Source of the DNA: Candidatus Babelota bacterium
GTDB taxonomy: Bacteria > Babelota > Babeliae > Babelales > UASB340
Length of the DNA stretch: 53,025 bases
Direction of reading: 5' to 3'
Assembly: GCA_014730005.1 (NCBI GenBank)
Contig: WJIY01000013.1
Location: 1 to 53,025 of the forward strand
Shown: piece by piece, positions 37,214 to 45,754 of the stretch
Layout of the letters: each line of letters begins with the position of its first letter
Position numbering within the stretch: position 1 is the first letter of the stretch
Notes under the pieces: model-generated
What the model saw: the letters and a program-made list of their open reading frames with translations, nothing else
Database searches by the model: none
Told to the model about the DNA's origin: nothing
Made by a program: the position numbers and the translations under genes

Positions 37214-38647
37214 ATGGAAAAGCTTTCAAGTATGGAAACTGATTTTTCTCAATGGTATCAAGATGTAATTTTTAAATCAGAATTAGTTGATTTAAGTCCA
37301 ACAAAAGGCTGTTTTGTTATTCGTCCATATGGTTATGCATTGTGGGAAAATATTAAGAATATTTTAGATCAAAAAATTAGCTTAACGGGAACTGAAAATG
37401 CATATTTTCCTTTATTAATTCCGGAATCATTTTTAAAAAAAGAAGAGAAACATATTGAGGGATTTTCACCTGAATTAGCCGTTGTTACTCACGCCGGTGG
37501 TCAAGAACTCGAAGAACCTTTAATTGTTAGACCTACATCTGAAACTATGATTTATTACATGTTTGCAAGATGGATAAAATCTTGGAGAGATCTACCTTTA
37601 AAAATTAATCAATGGGCAAATGTTATTCGATGGGAAATGAGGCCTCGAGCATTTTTAAGATCAATTGAATTTTTGTGGCAAGAGGGTCATACTGCTCATA
37701 TAACCCAAGAACAAGCAATTCAAATGGCTAAGATTGCTTTGGATATTTATAAGGATATTTTAGAAAATTATTTAGCAATCCCAGTTATTAGTGGAATAAA
37801 ATCAGAAAGTGAAAAATTTGCAGGTGCTCATTGTACGTATACATTAGAAGGAATGATGCAAAATGGCAAAGCATTACAAATGTGTACGAGTCATGTTTTA
37901 AATCATAGTTTTTCACAATCTTTTGATATTAAATTTCAAGATGAAGATGGAGAAGTAAAATCTCCTTATTGTTCATCATGGGGGATGACGACTCGAGTTC
38001 TTGGTGCACTTATTATGGTACATGGTGATCAAAATGGATTAATTATTCCTCCAAAGATTGCACCTATAAAAGCTGTAATTATTCCTATTTATAAAAATGA
38101 TGATGAAAGGGATTTGGTTTTATCAGTTGCCAATAACTTAAAAGAAGAGTTATGTGAAAAAGATTTTATTGTTGTTATAGATCGAGATGAAAATAAAACG
38201 CCGGGATCAAAATTTTTTCAATGGGAATTAAAAGGAGTTCCTGTTAGAATAGAAATTGGGCCAAGAGACATAGAAAAAAAACAAGCAGTTTTAGTTAGTA
38301 GAATTAAATCTGATATTATACAAAAAAAGAAGTTTGTAACTATTGATAACATTAAAAAAGATCTTAATCAGTTACTTGAAACAATTCAAAATGAATTATT
38401 TCAAAAAGCACGAGGCAATTTGAGTAGTAAATGGAATCAAGCATATAAACTTGAAGATTTTGGGCCTATTTTATATGAAGAAAATGGATTTTACCAAGCT
38501 GGTTGGTGTTGTTCTAAAAAATGTGAACATAAATTGAAAGGTTATCGAGCAAGTATTCGATGTATTTTAGATTCAAAAAATAATAAAACTTGTTTTTATT
38601 GTGGTCAATCTAGTAGAAATGATGTATTAATAGCAAAAGCATATTAA
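37214..38647 (+). CDS. proS: prolyl-tRNA synthetase, archaeal/eukaryotic type (ProS type 3)
   Basis: Charges tRNA-Pro. 477 residues, the short type without the editing insertion of the common bacterial enzyme. Class II motifs: motif 2 NQWANVIRWEMRPRAFLRS with EFLWQEGHTAH; motif 3 SSWGMTTRVLGALIMVHGDQ. An anticodon-binding domain follows (APIKAVIIPIYKN), and a C-terminal zinc-binding domain with CCSKKCEH and CFYCGQ. This type is found in archaea, eukaryotes and scattered bacteria such as mycoplasmas. Transcribed divergently from the receptor operon. Confidence 0.96.
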   Translation: MEKLSSMETDFSQWYQDVIFKSELVDLSPTKGCFVIRPYGYALWENIKNILDQKISLTGTENAYFPLLIPESFLKKEEKHIEGFSPELAVVTHAGGQELEEPLIVRPTSETMIYYMFARWIKSWRDLPLKINQWANVIRWEMRPRAFLRSIEFLWQEGHTAHITQEQAIQMAKIALDIYKDILENYLAIPVISGIKSESEKFAGAHCTYTLEGMMQNGKALQMCTSHVLNHSFSQSFDIKFQDEDGEVKSPYCSSWGMTTRVLGALIMVHGDQNGLIIPPKIAPIKAVIIPIYKNDDERDLVLSVANNLKEELCEKDFIVVIDRDENKTPGSKFFQWELKGVPVRIEIGPRDIEKKQAVLVSRIKSDIIQKKKFVTIDNIKKDLNQLLETIQNELFQKARGNLSSKWNQAYKLEDFGPILYEENGFYQAGWCCSKKCEHKLKGYRASIRCILDSKNNKTCFYCGQSSRNDVLIAKAY

Positions 38648-38675
38648 TTTAACTAAATTTTGGAGAATCGTATTA

Positions 38676-39608
38676 ATGCCTGGTGTTATTTTTAAAAATG
38701 ATGAAAAATATTTGACTTTCTTTCAAACGTATCTTTTAACTGAAAAAAGATTGACTAAAAATACATTACAAGCATATAAAAAAGATATAGAACAATTGAT
38801 TAATTTTTTTAATTCAAACAAGATAAAAGTAGCAACATGTAATAAAGTAAATCTTAAAAAATTTTTAAGATTTTTAAAAGGAGAGGGCATTAGTTCAAAA
38901 ACTCTTTCTAGAAAAATATCTTCATTGAAAGCTTTTTTTGGATATTTAAATGAAAGATTTGATATTCCAAATCGAGCCCAAAGTCTTGTGTTTCCGAAAA
39001 TAGAAAAAAAATTGCCTATTTATCTTACTCAAGATGAAGTTCAAAAGTTACTTATCGCAGCAAACAAAGATAGTTCTAATAAAGGAATAAGAAACAAGGT
39101 TATGTTATACATGATGTATGCATCTGGAATGAGAGTTTCAGAATTGGTTTCACTTACAATTGATCAAATTAAATTTGATACAGGTTTTGTTTCATTAATG
39201 GGTAAAGGAAATAAGGAAAGGTTAGTTCCTTTACCCAAGAATGTTTTACAACTAGTTCGATTTTATTTGGATCATATTCATAGCAAATTAATTTCTAAAA
39301 ATCATATATTAAAAAAACAAAATTATTTATTTTTTTCTGTTTATAATGGGGAAGCAAAGCCGATTTCCCGACAATCTTTTTGGATCATTTTGAAAAAAAT
39401 TTTAATGCAAGCAAATATTTTTAAAAATATTTCCCCACATACATTAAGACATTCTTTAGCCACTCATTTATTAAAAAGTGGTGCTAATATAAGGTCATTA
39501 CAACTTTTATTAGGACATGAACAAATTTCAACAGTGCAAATTTATACACATTTAGAAAAAGGGCATGTTAGAAAGGTTTATGATAAAAAACATCCAAGAG
39601 CAACTTAG
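38676..39608 (+). CDS. tyrosine recombinase, XerC/XerD-like
   Basis: 310 residues. N-terminal SAM-like DNA-binding domain (LTEKRLTKNTLQAYKKDIEQ) and a catalytic domain with the full set: Arg in ASGMRVSELV, Lys in GKGNKERLVPL, HTLRHSLATHLL (His, Arg), LLGHEQISTVQIYTH with His and Tyr290. Length and ending fit Xer proteins resolving chromosome dimers; XerC and XerD cannot be separated. It lies 28 bases after proS. No dif-like site was recognised, and no phage or integron context is visible. Confidence 0.9.
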   Translation: MPGVIFKNDEKYLTFFQTYLLTEKRLTKNTLQAYKKDIEQLINFFNSNKIKVATCNKVNLKKFLRFLKGEGISSKTLSRKISSLKAFFGYLNERFDIPNRAQSLVFPKIEKKLPIYLTQDEVQKLLIAANKDSSNKGIRNKVMLYMMYASGMRVSELVSLTIDQIKFDTGFVSLMGKGNKERLVPLPKNVLQLVRFYLDHIHSKLISKNHILKKQNYLFFSVYNGEAKPISRQSFWIILKKILMQANIFKNISPHTLRHSLATHLLKSGANIRSLQLLLGHEQISTVQIYTHLEKGHVRKVYDKKHPRAT

Positions 39609-39611
39609 ATA

Positions 39612-40223
39612 CTATTTTAAAACTTTTCCTGTCATTTTTGCCCAAATTATTAAATCAAGTTTATTTAAAGGTATATCAAAATTTTTTAAAATGTTTTCAT
39701 ATTCTAAATATTTTTTAGGGGTAATTGTTTTTGGTATTTGAGAAATCAATTTGTTTTGTAACATGAATTTTAAAATGTGTCGATCAATAATTGCAACATT
39801 TGAATAACCAACATTTCTTAAAAAATGAGAGGCTTCTTTATATCCAAGGCCCTTAATATTTTTTACAAGGAAAATTCTATGCGTTTCTAGTGGTTGTTTT
39901 TGCAATATAGTTTTTATAGCCATATATTTGCGCGCATACAGAATAAATCTTGCTTTAGTGTTATGAAATCGATGACCATATTTTCGTATTGTCATGGCTA
40001 TTTCTGTGGATGTTTTTTTTAGAAAACCATCTGGGTGCATTTCTATTTGAATTTTTATGGCAGTTTCAGCTTTTGAATTTGCAGTAAGAATACAAAAGCA
40101 AAGTTCATTAAACCAATATAGATTATTTTTTTGATTTAACAATTCAAACGATTTTAGTGTTTGATTAATTTTTAGAATTGTTTGTTTGTTTAATTTAGGT
40201 ATTAATTTTTTAAATTTATTCAT
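39612..40223 (-). CDS. 8-oxoguanine DNA glycosylase / AP lyase, Ogg2 type
   Basis: Base-excision repair enzyme of the HhH-GPD superfamily. 203 residues fits the Ogg2 (archaeal-type) family. The N-terminal part WFNELCFCILTANSKAETA is characteristic; the helix-hairpin-helix VKNIKGLGYKEASHFLRNVG carries the catalytic Lys129 and is followed by Asp147 in VAIIDRHIL. Ogg2 is mainly archaeal and thermophilic, so its presence in a bacterium is a modest oddity. It converges on the Xer gene with three bases between. Confidence 0.85.
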   Translation of the reverse strand: MNKFKKLIPKLNKQTILKINQTLKSFELLNQKNNLYWFNELCFCILTANSKAETAIKIQIEMHPDGFLKKTSTEIAMTIRKYGHRFHNTKARFILYARKYMAIKTILQKQPLETHRIFLVKNIKGLGYKEASHFLRNVGYSNVAIIDRHILKFMLQNKLISQIPKTITPKKYLEYENILKNFDIPLNKLDLIIWAKMTGKVLK

Positions 40224-40544
40224 GTTTGAAATAAAAGAATAATTAAAATTTATTGTTATAAATATTCTAGTTACTATATTTAATCACAGTATATTATTAA
40301 TTTTGAAATTATGTAGAGAAACGTAAAAAACCTTTAATAAGGGTTAAAAATTTGAAAGAAAAAATTGCAAGGGATTTAAAGTTAGATAATAATAAGTATT
40401 TTATAATAATTGTAAATTGTACAAAATTGCCAGTTACGTAATTAATCTATCCTTGTTTTTCATTTGGATGCTTATATAATAGATGGTAAAAAAGTATCAG
40501 TATATTTTTTTGAAATTTTTAAAAACTTAAAATTGAGAAGTGGT
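40224..40544. other. intergenic region before dnaN
   Basis: A/T-rich, holding the divergent starts of the Ogg2 and dnaN genes. I looked for DnaA boxes (TTATCCACA type) because dnaN-recF often lies near the origin, and found none. dnaA itself is not in the window. Confidence 0.45.
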
Positions 40545-41660
40545 ATGGATAACAAATTTATAGTAGAACAAAGAGATCTTTTATCGTTATTAGCCTCCAT
40601 GCAACCTATTTGCAACAAAAGAACAACCTTAGATGTTACAGAGTCAATAATGTTTCAAGTAACACCTAAAGAATTAACTTTAAAAGCAACCGATTTAGAA
40701 GTTAGCTTTCAATCAAGTCTTGAAATTGAAAGTAATTTTGTTGAAAATTTTGATTTTTTAATTTCGGGGAGACGTATTTTTGAATTAATTAAGGAAATAG
40801 AGGGGAAGATTGAATTTAGATTTTGTCAAAATAAATTACATTTAAAATCTAAGGGTGTTGATCTAGTTTTAAATATTAGAGAAGCACAAGATTTTCCACA
40901 GTTTCCGGAAAGAATTGAAAATTTAATAGATTTGGAGTCTGAATTTCTACTTAAGTTGCTTGATAAAGTTGCATTTTTGATTCCTCAAAACAATTCAAAT
41001 GCTGCATTAAATGGATTATTATTAGAATTTTCAGAGCAGGGAATATTTTTTGTTGCTACCGATGGGCATCGTTTAGTAAAAGTTACAAGTGAGAAATATA
41101 GCTTGAATGAAAATAAGAAATGGTTGCTTCCAAAAAGAGCAGTAATGGAGATTAAAAAAATTTTAGAAGAAACTAAAACTGAAAAAATCTTTTTAGGAAC
41201 ATGTAGTAATCAATTAGTTTTTTCAGGAGTTAATTTTAATTTTTTTACAAAATTAATTTCTGATCCTTTTCCTCATTATAATCCTATATTGCAAAAAGAA
41301 GGTTTTAGGCCGGCTGTTCTTGAGAAACAAGCTTTTGTAAAAACATTAAAACGAACAAGTTGTCTTTTGGCAGGACAATTTGTTTCTACCGATTTTAAGT
41401 TTAGTCCAGGGAAACTAGATATTTCTTTGCATAATAAAGAAGTAGGTAAACTTGATGAATCATTATATTTGGAAAATTTTGAGGGTGAATTAATTAAAAG
41501 TCATTTTTATTCACCTTATTTGCTTAGTGGATTGCAGGTTTTTCCGACAGATAAAATAAGTTTTTTTGTTCATAGTGATGCAAAACCGATAATTTTTGAA
41601 GCAGAAGATAAAGAATATAAGTTAACATATTTAGTGATGCCTGTTTCTGCAAATCAATAG
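40545..41660 (+). CDS. dnaN: DNA polymerase III beta subunit (sliding clamp)
   Basis: Ring-shaped processivity clamp. The frame opens at TTG 40464, but ATG 40545 gives the normal N-terminus (MDNKFIVEQRDLLSLLASMQ) and a standard length of 371 residues; the upstream codons have no ribosome binding site and no clamp similarity. Conserved landmarks: LTLKATDLEVSF, FLISGRRIFELIKE, FVATDGHRLVKV, and the C-terminal end YLVMPV. Nine bases separate it from recF. Confidence 0.95.
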   Translation: MDNKFIVEQRDLLSLLASMQPICNKRTTLDVTESIMFQVTPKELTLKATDLEVSFQSSLEIESNFVENFDFLISGRRIFELIKEIEGKIEFRFCQNKLHLKSKGVDLVLNIREAQDFPQFPERIENLIDLESEFLLKLLDKVAFLIPQNNSNAALNGLLLEFSEQGIFFVATDGHRLVKVTSEKYSLNENKKWLLPKRAVMEIKKILEETKTEKIFLGTCSNQLVFSGVNFNFFTKLISDPFPHYNPILQKEGFRPAVLEKQAFVKTLKRTSCLLAGQFVSTDFKFSPGKLDISLHNKEVGKLDESLYLENFEGELIKSHFYSPYLLSGLQVFPTDKISFFVHSDAKPIIFEAEDKEYKLTYLVMPVSANQ

Positions 41661-41669
41661 TATATATTT

Positions 41670-42755
41670 GTGATTGTAAATTATATAAGATTAAAAAATT
41701 TCCGTTGTTTTGACGATTATAAGCTTGATTTAAAAAAACGTTTTGTTTTTATTCAGGGTAATAATGGATCAGGAAAAACAAGTTTATTGGAAGCTATTTA
41801 TTATTCTTGTTATGTAAAATCTTTTAGAACAAGATTTAATACAGAATTGATCAATTTTGATAAAAAACATTTCTTTGTACAAGTAGAATTTGACGAATCT
41901 GATACTGGCCATAAAATTCAAGCAGGATTTTCTCAAAAAGATGGGAAATTAATTAAATTAAATGATAAACCAATTAAATCGTATAAAGAAATTGCTTCTA
42001 TTTATAAAGTTATTAATGTAGCTGAAAATGATTTAAGTATAGTTAATCAAGGTCCTTCGGAACGTAGAACTTTTTTAAATCAATCATTATTTTTACTTAA
42101 TTCTGATTATGTTTTTAAATTAAGAAAATATAAACAAATTTTAGATCAAAGAAATGCTTTTCTATTAACTAAAATGTCTCTAAATAATGAGCTTTTGGCG
42201 TGGACTAATCAATTATGGGAACTTTCTTTGGAGATGCAAGAAGAGCGGAAAAAATTTTTAAGAAATATAGAGATAATTGTAAACAAATTGTTATACAATT
42301 ATTTTGATGATTTGGAAATTAATTTTTTTTATAATTCTAAAAATATAGATGTACATAATTTTGAAGAGTTTTGGAAATTTTATAAAGATAATATATATGC
42401 AAAAGAAGCTAAATGGAGACGCAGTTTGTTTGGATTGCATCTTGATGACTTTTCTATCTCTTTTAAACAAAAAAAAGCTCGAATTTTTGCATCTCGTGGG
42501 CAGCAAAAATTAATTTTGCTCTTATTAAAAATCGCACAAATTTTGGCTTTAAAAAATAAATCAGATAATCTTTGTTTATTAATTGATGATTTTTTTACTG
42601 ACTTTGATAAACAAAAAATTCGTAAATTTTTTTCTATATTTAATGATTTGAAGTGTCAAATTTTCATAACATCTCCAATGGAAACAATCGAAGCATTTTT
42701 AGATATCCAAGATTTCGATAGAAATGATTTTCAAGTAATAAAATTGATACAATAA
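41670..42755 (+). CDS. recF: recombination protein RecF
   Basis: SMC-like ATPase that loads RecA at gaps. 361 residues. IRLKNFRCFDDYKL and Walker A GNNGSGKTS (residues 30-38), VNQGPSERRTFLNQ (the RecF-specific segment), ABC-type signature SRGQQKLILLLLKIAQ, and Walker B LCLLIDDFFTDFD. Starts at GTG 41670 with no clear ribosome binding site, suggesting coupling to dnaN. dnaN-recF is the classical pair. Confidence 0.95.
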   Translation: MIVNYIRLKNFRCFDDYKLDLKKRFVFIQGNNGSGKTSLLEAIYYSCYVKSFRTRFNTELINFDKKHFFVQVEFDESDTGHKIQAGFSQKDGKLIKLNDKPIKSYKEIASIYKVINVAENDLSIVNQGPSERRTFLNQSLFLLNSDYVFKLRKYKQILDQRNAFLLTKMSLNNELLAWTNQLWELSLEMQEERKKFLRNIEIIVNKLLYNYFDDLEINFFYNSKNIDVHNFEEFWKFYKDNIYAKEAKWRRSLFGLHLDDFSISFKQKKARIFASRGQQKLILLLLKIAQILALKNKSDNLCLLIDDFFTDFDKQKIRKFFSIFNDLKCQIFITSPMETIEAFLDIQDFDRNDFQVIKLIQ

Positions 42756-42760
42756 TTAGG

Positions 42761-42788
42761 TTGACTTTCTATATAAAAAGAATAGGAT
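42761..42788 (+). promoter_or_regulatory. candidate promoter of small-RNA unit 1
   Basis: TTGACT (42761-42766), 16 bases, TAGGAT (42783-42788). A matching TTGATT lies at the same place in the second unit (42971-42976). A/T-rich DNA gives many such matches, so this is only suggestive. Confidence 0.35.
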
Positions 42789-42792
42789 GTTT

Positions 42793-42875
42793 GCTTCTCC
42801 TTAAAAGTTTGAGAATCATTACTACTCTCCTTTTTTACCATCATACAGATAATTATTGCTGTATGATGGTTTTTA
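42793..42875 (+). ncRNA. candidate small RNA, unit 1 (anti-Shine-Dalgarno motifs)
   Basis: Would begin after the candidate promoter and end at a 12-bp terminator hairpin (ACCATCATACAG at 42837-42848 with 42859-42870, then T5). Its single-stranded part contains CTTCTCCTT (42794-42802) and CATTACTACTCTCCTTT (42817-42833), both complementary to AGGAG ribosome binding sites. The second motif recurs exactly in unit 2. The hairpin would also serve as the recF terminator, so a mere 3' UTR is the main alternative. Confidence 0.4.
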
Positions 42876-43095
42876 ATCTAACAAGATTGGTTAATATTAG
42901 GAAAAAAAGTATTTATATTGTAAAATAAATAGGATTTTTTGCCTTTTTTACAGGGTTTATTTAAAAAAGGTTGATTTTCTTTTGGAATAGGATAAGCTAT
43001 TTTTATAACTATAAATTCGTGATTTTGTGCTATTTATTGTGTAAATACAACAAGAAATTTAAAAAAATTAAAAGGCTTCATTACTACTCTCCTTT
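42816..43095. repeat. 18-bp direct repeat shared by the two units
   Basis: TCATTACTACTCTCCTTT at 42816-42833 and again at 43078-43095, each directly before a terminator hairpin. The units also share AGGTTGA, TTTCT and GAATAGGAT at their left ends. Confidence 0.85.
42837..42875 (+). terminator. terminator after recF / unit 1
   Basis: 12-bp perfect stem (42837-42848 with 42859-42870), 10-base loop, five T. Confidence 0.88.
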
Positions 43096-43144
43096 CTCCT
43101 TTTTTCCGCCATATGGGATTTTCCTGTATGGCGGTTTATTTTTT
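43000..43144 (+). ncRNA. candidate small RNA, unit 2 (anti-Shine-Dalgarno motifs)
   Basis: Same design as unit 1: left block AGGTTGATTTTCT and GAATAGGAT (42968-42993), an unrelated A/T middle, then CATTACTACTCTCCTTT plus an added CTCCTTTTTT, then a 12-bp hairpin (43106-43117 with 43123-43134) and a T tract. Lying 200 bases beyond the unit 1 terminator with its own terminator, it should be a separate transcript. The 5' end is uncertain. There is no convincing protein-coding frame on the plus strand. Confidence 0.4.
43106..43144 (+). terminator. terminator of unit 2
   Basis: CCGCCATA pairs with TATGGCGG, extended by G-T and G-C pairs to 12 bp; the tail is TTTATTTTTT. Confidence 0.82.
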
Positions 43145-43231
43145 GTAAGTGTTTTTTAAAATCGGAATGATAATGTTGTAATATTTTTTACATAATAACC
43201 ATTATCGGCTTCTAATTAGGTTGTTTTAAAC

Positions 43232-43270
43232 AAAAAAAGAACAAGAACTCGGGTTTAAACCCGAGTTCTT
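43232..43270 (-). terminator. terminator of the ankyrin-like gene
   Basis: A perfect 28-bp palindrome (43243-43270, centre GGGTTTAAACCC) followed on the minus strand by GTTC and seven T. Confidence 0.88.
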
Positions 43271-43294
43271 TAATAAATGAATAATGCTACTTGC

Positions 43295-44644
43295 CTACTC
43301 TTCTCTTGGTAAGATTTTTATCAGAGTATCTTGCAATTCAACTTCTTGCGTCCAATGTAACATCGAATCTAGATTTAATTTTGACCTAATTGTTGGATTA
43401 TTGAATAAAATATTAACTATTTCTCTGTGTTCATTATTTTGACTTAATTCGGCTGCACTCGTAATAATCCTTCTAAAAATCGTTTCTAATGTTTCTTCAT
43501 TTATACGATTTGCGTACATATCAAGCAAAATTTTTAAGGTTTTTGGATGCAAATTATTACATAATAATAGAAAAATTTCATTTAATTCAGTCTCCTCTTG
43601 AATAAAATTTTCAAACAAAATTTTAATAATTTCTAGATTATTAAAATTTTCAGCTTTACTAATTCCTATTCTGTATGCTTTTTTCTGTGTTTCTCTATTT
43701 ATAACTACAGCAAAATTAATAATCATCAAATTCAAAATCTCTTTTTTACTATTATCACACGCCCATATAAAGATGAAATTTGCCAAATTATCATTAATAA
43801 ATTTTTTAATTTCATCTTTACATAGTAACCATAGAACAATATTATAGTGTTCTGTGTCGAAAGCGGCGCTTAGAATGTTTGTTGCAATTTGTTCATTTAT
43901 TAACGATGTGATTTTTATATTACCAAGTAACAAATTCAAAATATCTTTATAACCACGCCGAGAAGCAACCCAAATTGCATCGCTTGCTCCATCTTCAGTT
44001 ATGAAATTACTACAACTATTATTAAGTAAAAAATGCAAAACATTTATACTTCTATTTCGAGATACAATAAAAAGTATAAAATTTATTTTTTCTTGAATTG
44101 CCTGATTATTTCTAAATAAATTTTTTTCAAATAATTGCAAACAATCTTTTTCTGCAGCTAATAACAAAAGTTCACTTGAGATCTTTTCGTTTTGCTCGAT
44201 CAAAGATTCAATAAAATTATCATTAATCAAAATATCTACAATATTCAGATGTCCATTATCAATAGCCTCTTTAAAATAATTCACCAAAAAATATTTTGTT
44301 GTTGAATCTCTTTCAAGAATTCCTTTCTTAAGGCATAATTTTAAGAACTCTACATTTCCCTTTTTACATGCATACAAAAAAATTGGTTCTATAATAACAA
44401 AATCTAAGGACATAAAAATTTTATCATTTGCTAATAGCTTTGATATACAATTTAAATCACCAGAAGATTTGAATATTTCCCATATATAATCATTTATTTC
44501 ATCATGTAATTCATCTTCTCCTATATTTTGTATATCTTCTTCAGATGAATTATTATAATTCATTGCATTAATTGGAGAAGACATTAAACATAGTTCTAAT
44601 AATATTGCCAAAATAAATTTATTTATATTGATAAAATTTCTCAT
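43295..44644 (-). CDS. secreted ankyrin-like repeat protein
   Basis: ATG 44644 (MRNFININKFILAILL...) with GGAGG seven bases upstream is preferred over the TTG nine codons earlier. A signal peptide ends near PINA (about residue 27). The remaining 420 residues are repeated helix pairs of about 33 residues with degenerate ankyrin features, e.g. LLLAAEKDCLQLFEKNL, AIWVASRRGYKDILNLLL, ILSAAFDTEHYNIVLWLL and FIWACDNSKKEILNLMI. The usual TPLHxAA consensus is largely lost, so confidence in the family is moderate. Ankyrin-type secreted proteins are common host-directed effectors of amoeba-associated bacteria; that role is inference. It has its own terminator. Confidence 0.75.
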   Translation of the reverse strand: MRNFININKFILAILLELCLMSSPINAMNYNNSSEEDIQNIGEDELHDEINDYIWEIFKSSGDLNCISKLLANDKIFMSLDFVIIEPIFLYACKKGNVEFLKLCLKKGILERDSTTKYFLVNYFKEAIDNGHLNIVDILINDNFIESLIEQNEKISSELLLLAAEKDCLQLFEKNLFRNNQAIQEKINFILFIVSRNRSINVLHFLLNNSCSNFITEDGASDAIWVASRRGYKDILNLLLGNIKITSLINEQIATNILSAAFDTEHYNIVLWLLCKDEIKKFINDNLANFIFIWACDNSKKEILNLMIINFAVVINRETQKKAYRIGISKAENFNNLEIIKILFENFIQEETELNEIFLLLCNNLHPKTLKILLDMYANRINEETLETIFRRIITSAAELSQNNEHREIVNILFNNPTIRSKLNLDSMLHWTQEVELQDTLIKILPREE

Positions 44645-44784
44645 TTTTAAACCTCCACTAAATTTTAGCATTTATTATGTCTATTTGAACATTGATATTA
44701 GTATATTATATTAATAAGTACTTTATGAAAACAGCACCATAATTAAACTATAAAAAAAGATATTTTTATGCTTAAAGTGCTCTT

Positions 44785-45279
44785 TTAGCCAATTCTGCAT
44801 TTCCAAGCTCCACAAATTCCAATTGCTAGAGCATCTGTAACATCATTTTTTTCGATTTTCGGCAATTTTTGTAGTTTGGGAAACATGGATAAAACCATTA
44901 ATGCAACCTGATCTTTGCTAGCTCCACCAAAGCCTGTAACTGCAATTTTAACTTCTCTGGGGGAAAATTCATGAATTTTTAACTTATATTTATCAGATAA
45001 TAAATATAAGCTTCCTCTTAAATACCCCAGTTTTAAAAATGTTTGTATATTTTTGCCCAAAAACGGTGTTTCTAACGCCAAATTTGTAACCTTAAATTCT
45101 TTTATTTTCTCATTAAAAAAAAAATAGAATTGTCCCACTCTTTTTGATAAATGATCGGTGCTTTTCATCTTTAAATATCCAAAATCTATCACAAACGATT
45201 TTTGATTCTCAATTCTTAAAATAGAATATCCCGAAATCTGAAATCCTGGATCTATTCCTAGAATAATCTTTTTATACAC
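44785..45279 (-). CDS. ruvC: Holliday junction resolvase RuvC
   Basis: Cuts Holliday junctions with RuvAB. 164 residues, normal length. Catalytic acids are present: Asp10 in LGIDPGFQISGYS, Glu70 in LALETPF, Asp146 and Asp149 in KNDVTDALAIG. ruvA and ruvB are not adjacent. It lies on the minus strand with dnaB and rplI, separated by a small secreted protein gene. Confidence 0.95.
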   Translation of the reverse strand: MYKKIILGIDPGFQISGYSILRIENQKSFVIDFGYLKMKSTDHLSKRVGQFYFFFNEKIKEFKVTNLALETPFLGKNIQTFLKLGYLRGSLYLLSDKYKLKIHEFSPREVKIAVTGFGGASKDQVALMVLSMFPKLQKLPKIEKNDVTDALAIGICGAWKCRIG

Positions 45280-45317
45280 TCTCCTAAATTCCTATTATTT
45301 TTTACAATCCTTGATTT

Positions 45318-45710
45318 TTATATTTGTAAATGTTGAAACTCCTGCGATAAATCTGGAGATATATTATCTTCATTTATTAATTTCAGAAATAATTCATTAT
45401 TTAAAAAAAATTCAATAATTTTTTGAACTTTTTCATGGTTATTTTTCATTAAAATAACCTCGATAAAAATTTTTCTAGCTGTACCAGAATCTATATTATG
45501 TATATGCATATCAATGAATCTTTTTAGATCTTCTATGTTATAATTCTCATTCATTATACCTTTTTTACATTCGTCTATAAAATTTTGTTGAAATTGCTCT
45601 TTTTCAACAGAAGGCGTGCTAAATTCGCAATTATTATTATCGGTTTTTATTGCTTTGATACAACTTATATAAAAAATATTAAAGAATAAAATTTTTATAA
45701 ATAGATTCAT
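45318..45710 (-). CDS. small secreted helical protein
   Basis: 130 residues. Signal peptide (about 3-20, IKILFFNIFYISCIKA). The mature part is helical; KIFIEVILMKNNHEKVQKII and FFLNNELFLKLINEDN look like one or two decayed ankyrin-type helix pairs similar to the 43295-44644 product. No family match is certain. It sits between ruvC and dnaB, genes of unrelated function. Confidence 0.6.
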   Translation of the reverse strand: MNLFIKILFFNIFYISCIKAIKTDNNNCEFSTPSVEKEQFQQNFIDECKKGIMNENYNIEDLKRFIDMHIHNIDSGTARKIFIEVILMKNNHEKVQKIIEFFLNNELFLKLINEDNISPDLSQEFQHLQI

Positions 45711-45754
45711 AATCTCTTTTCAATAAAGTTATATAAATAAACTTATTTTTTTTA

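Noticed and set aside
38676-39608. Integrase of a mobile element
   Set aside because: Length, ending and neighbours fit a housekeeping Xer recombinase; no attachment repeats or phage genes are nearby.
40224-40544. Replication origin near dnaN-recF
   Set aside because: No DnaA boxes and no dnaA; the interval is short and unremarkable.
42971-43159. 62-codon plus-strand frame over the second repeat unit
   Set aside because: It begins at a TTG that is better explained as a promoter element and runs through the terminator hairpin.
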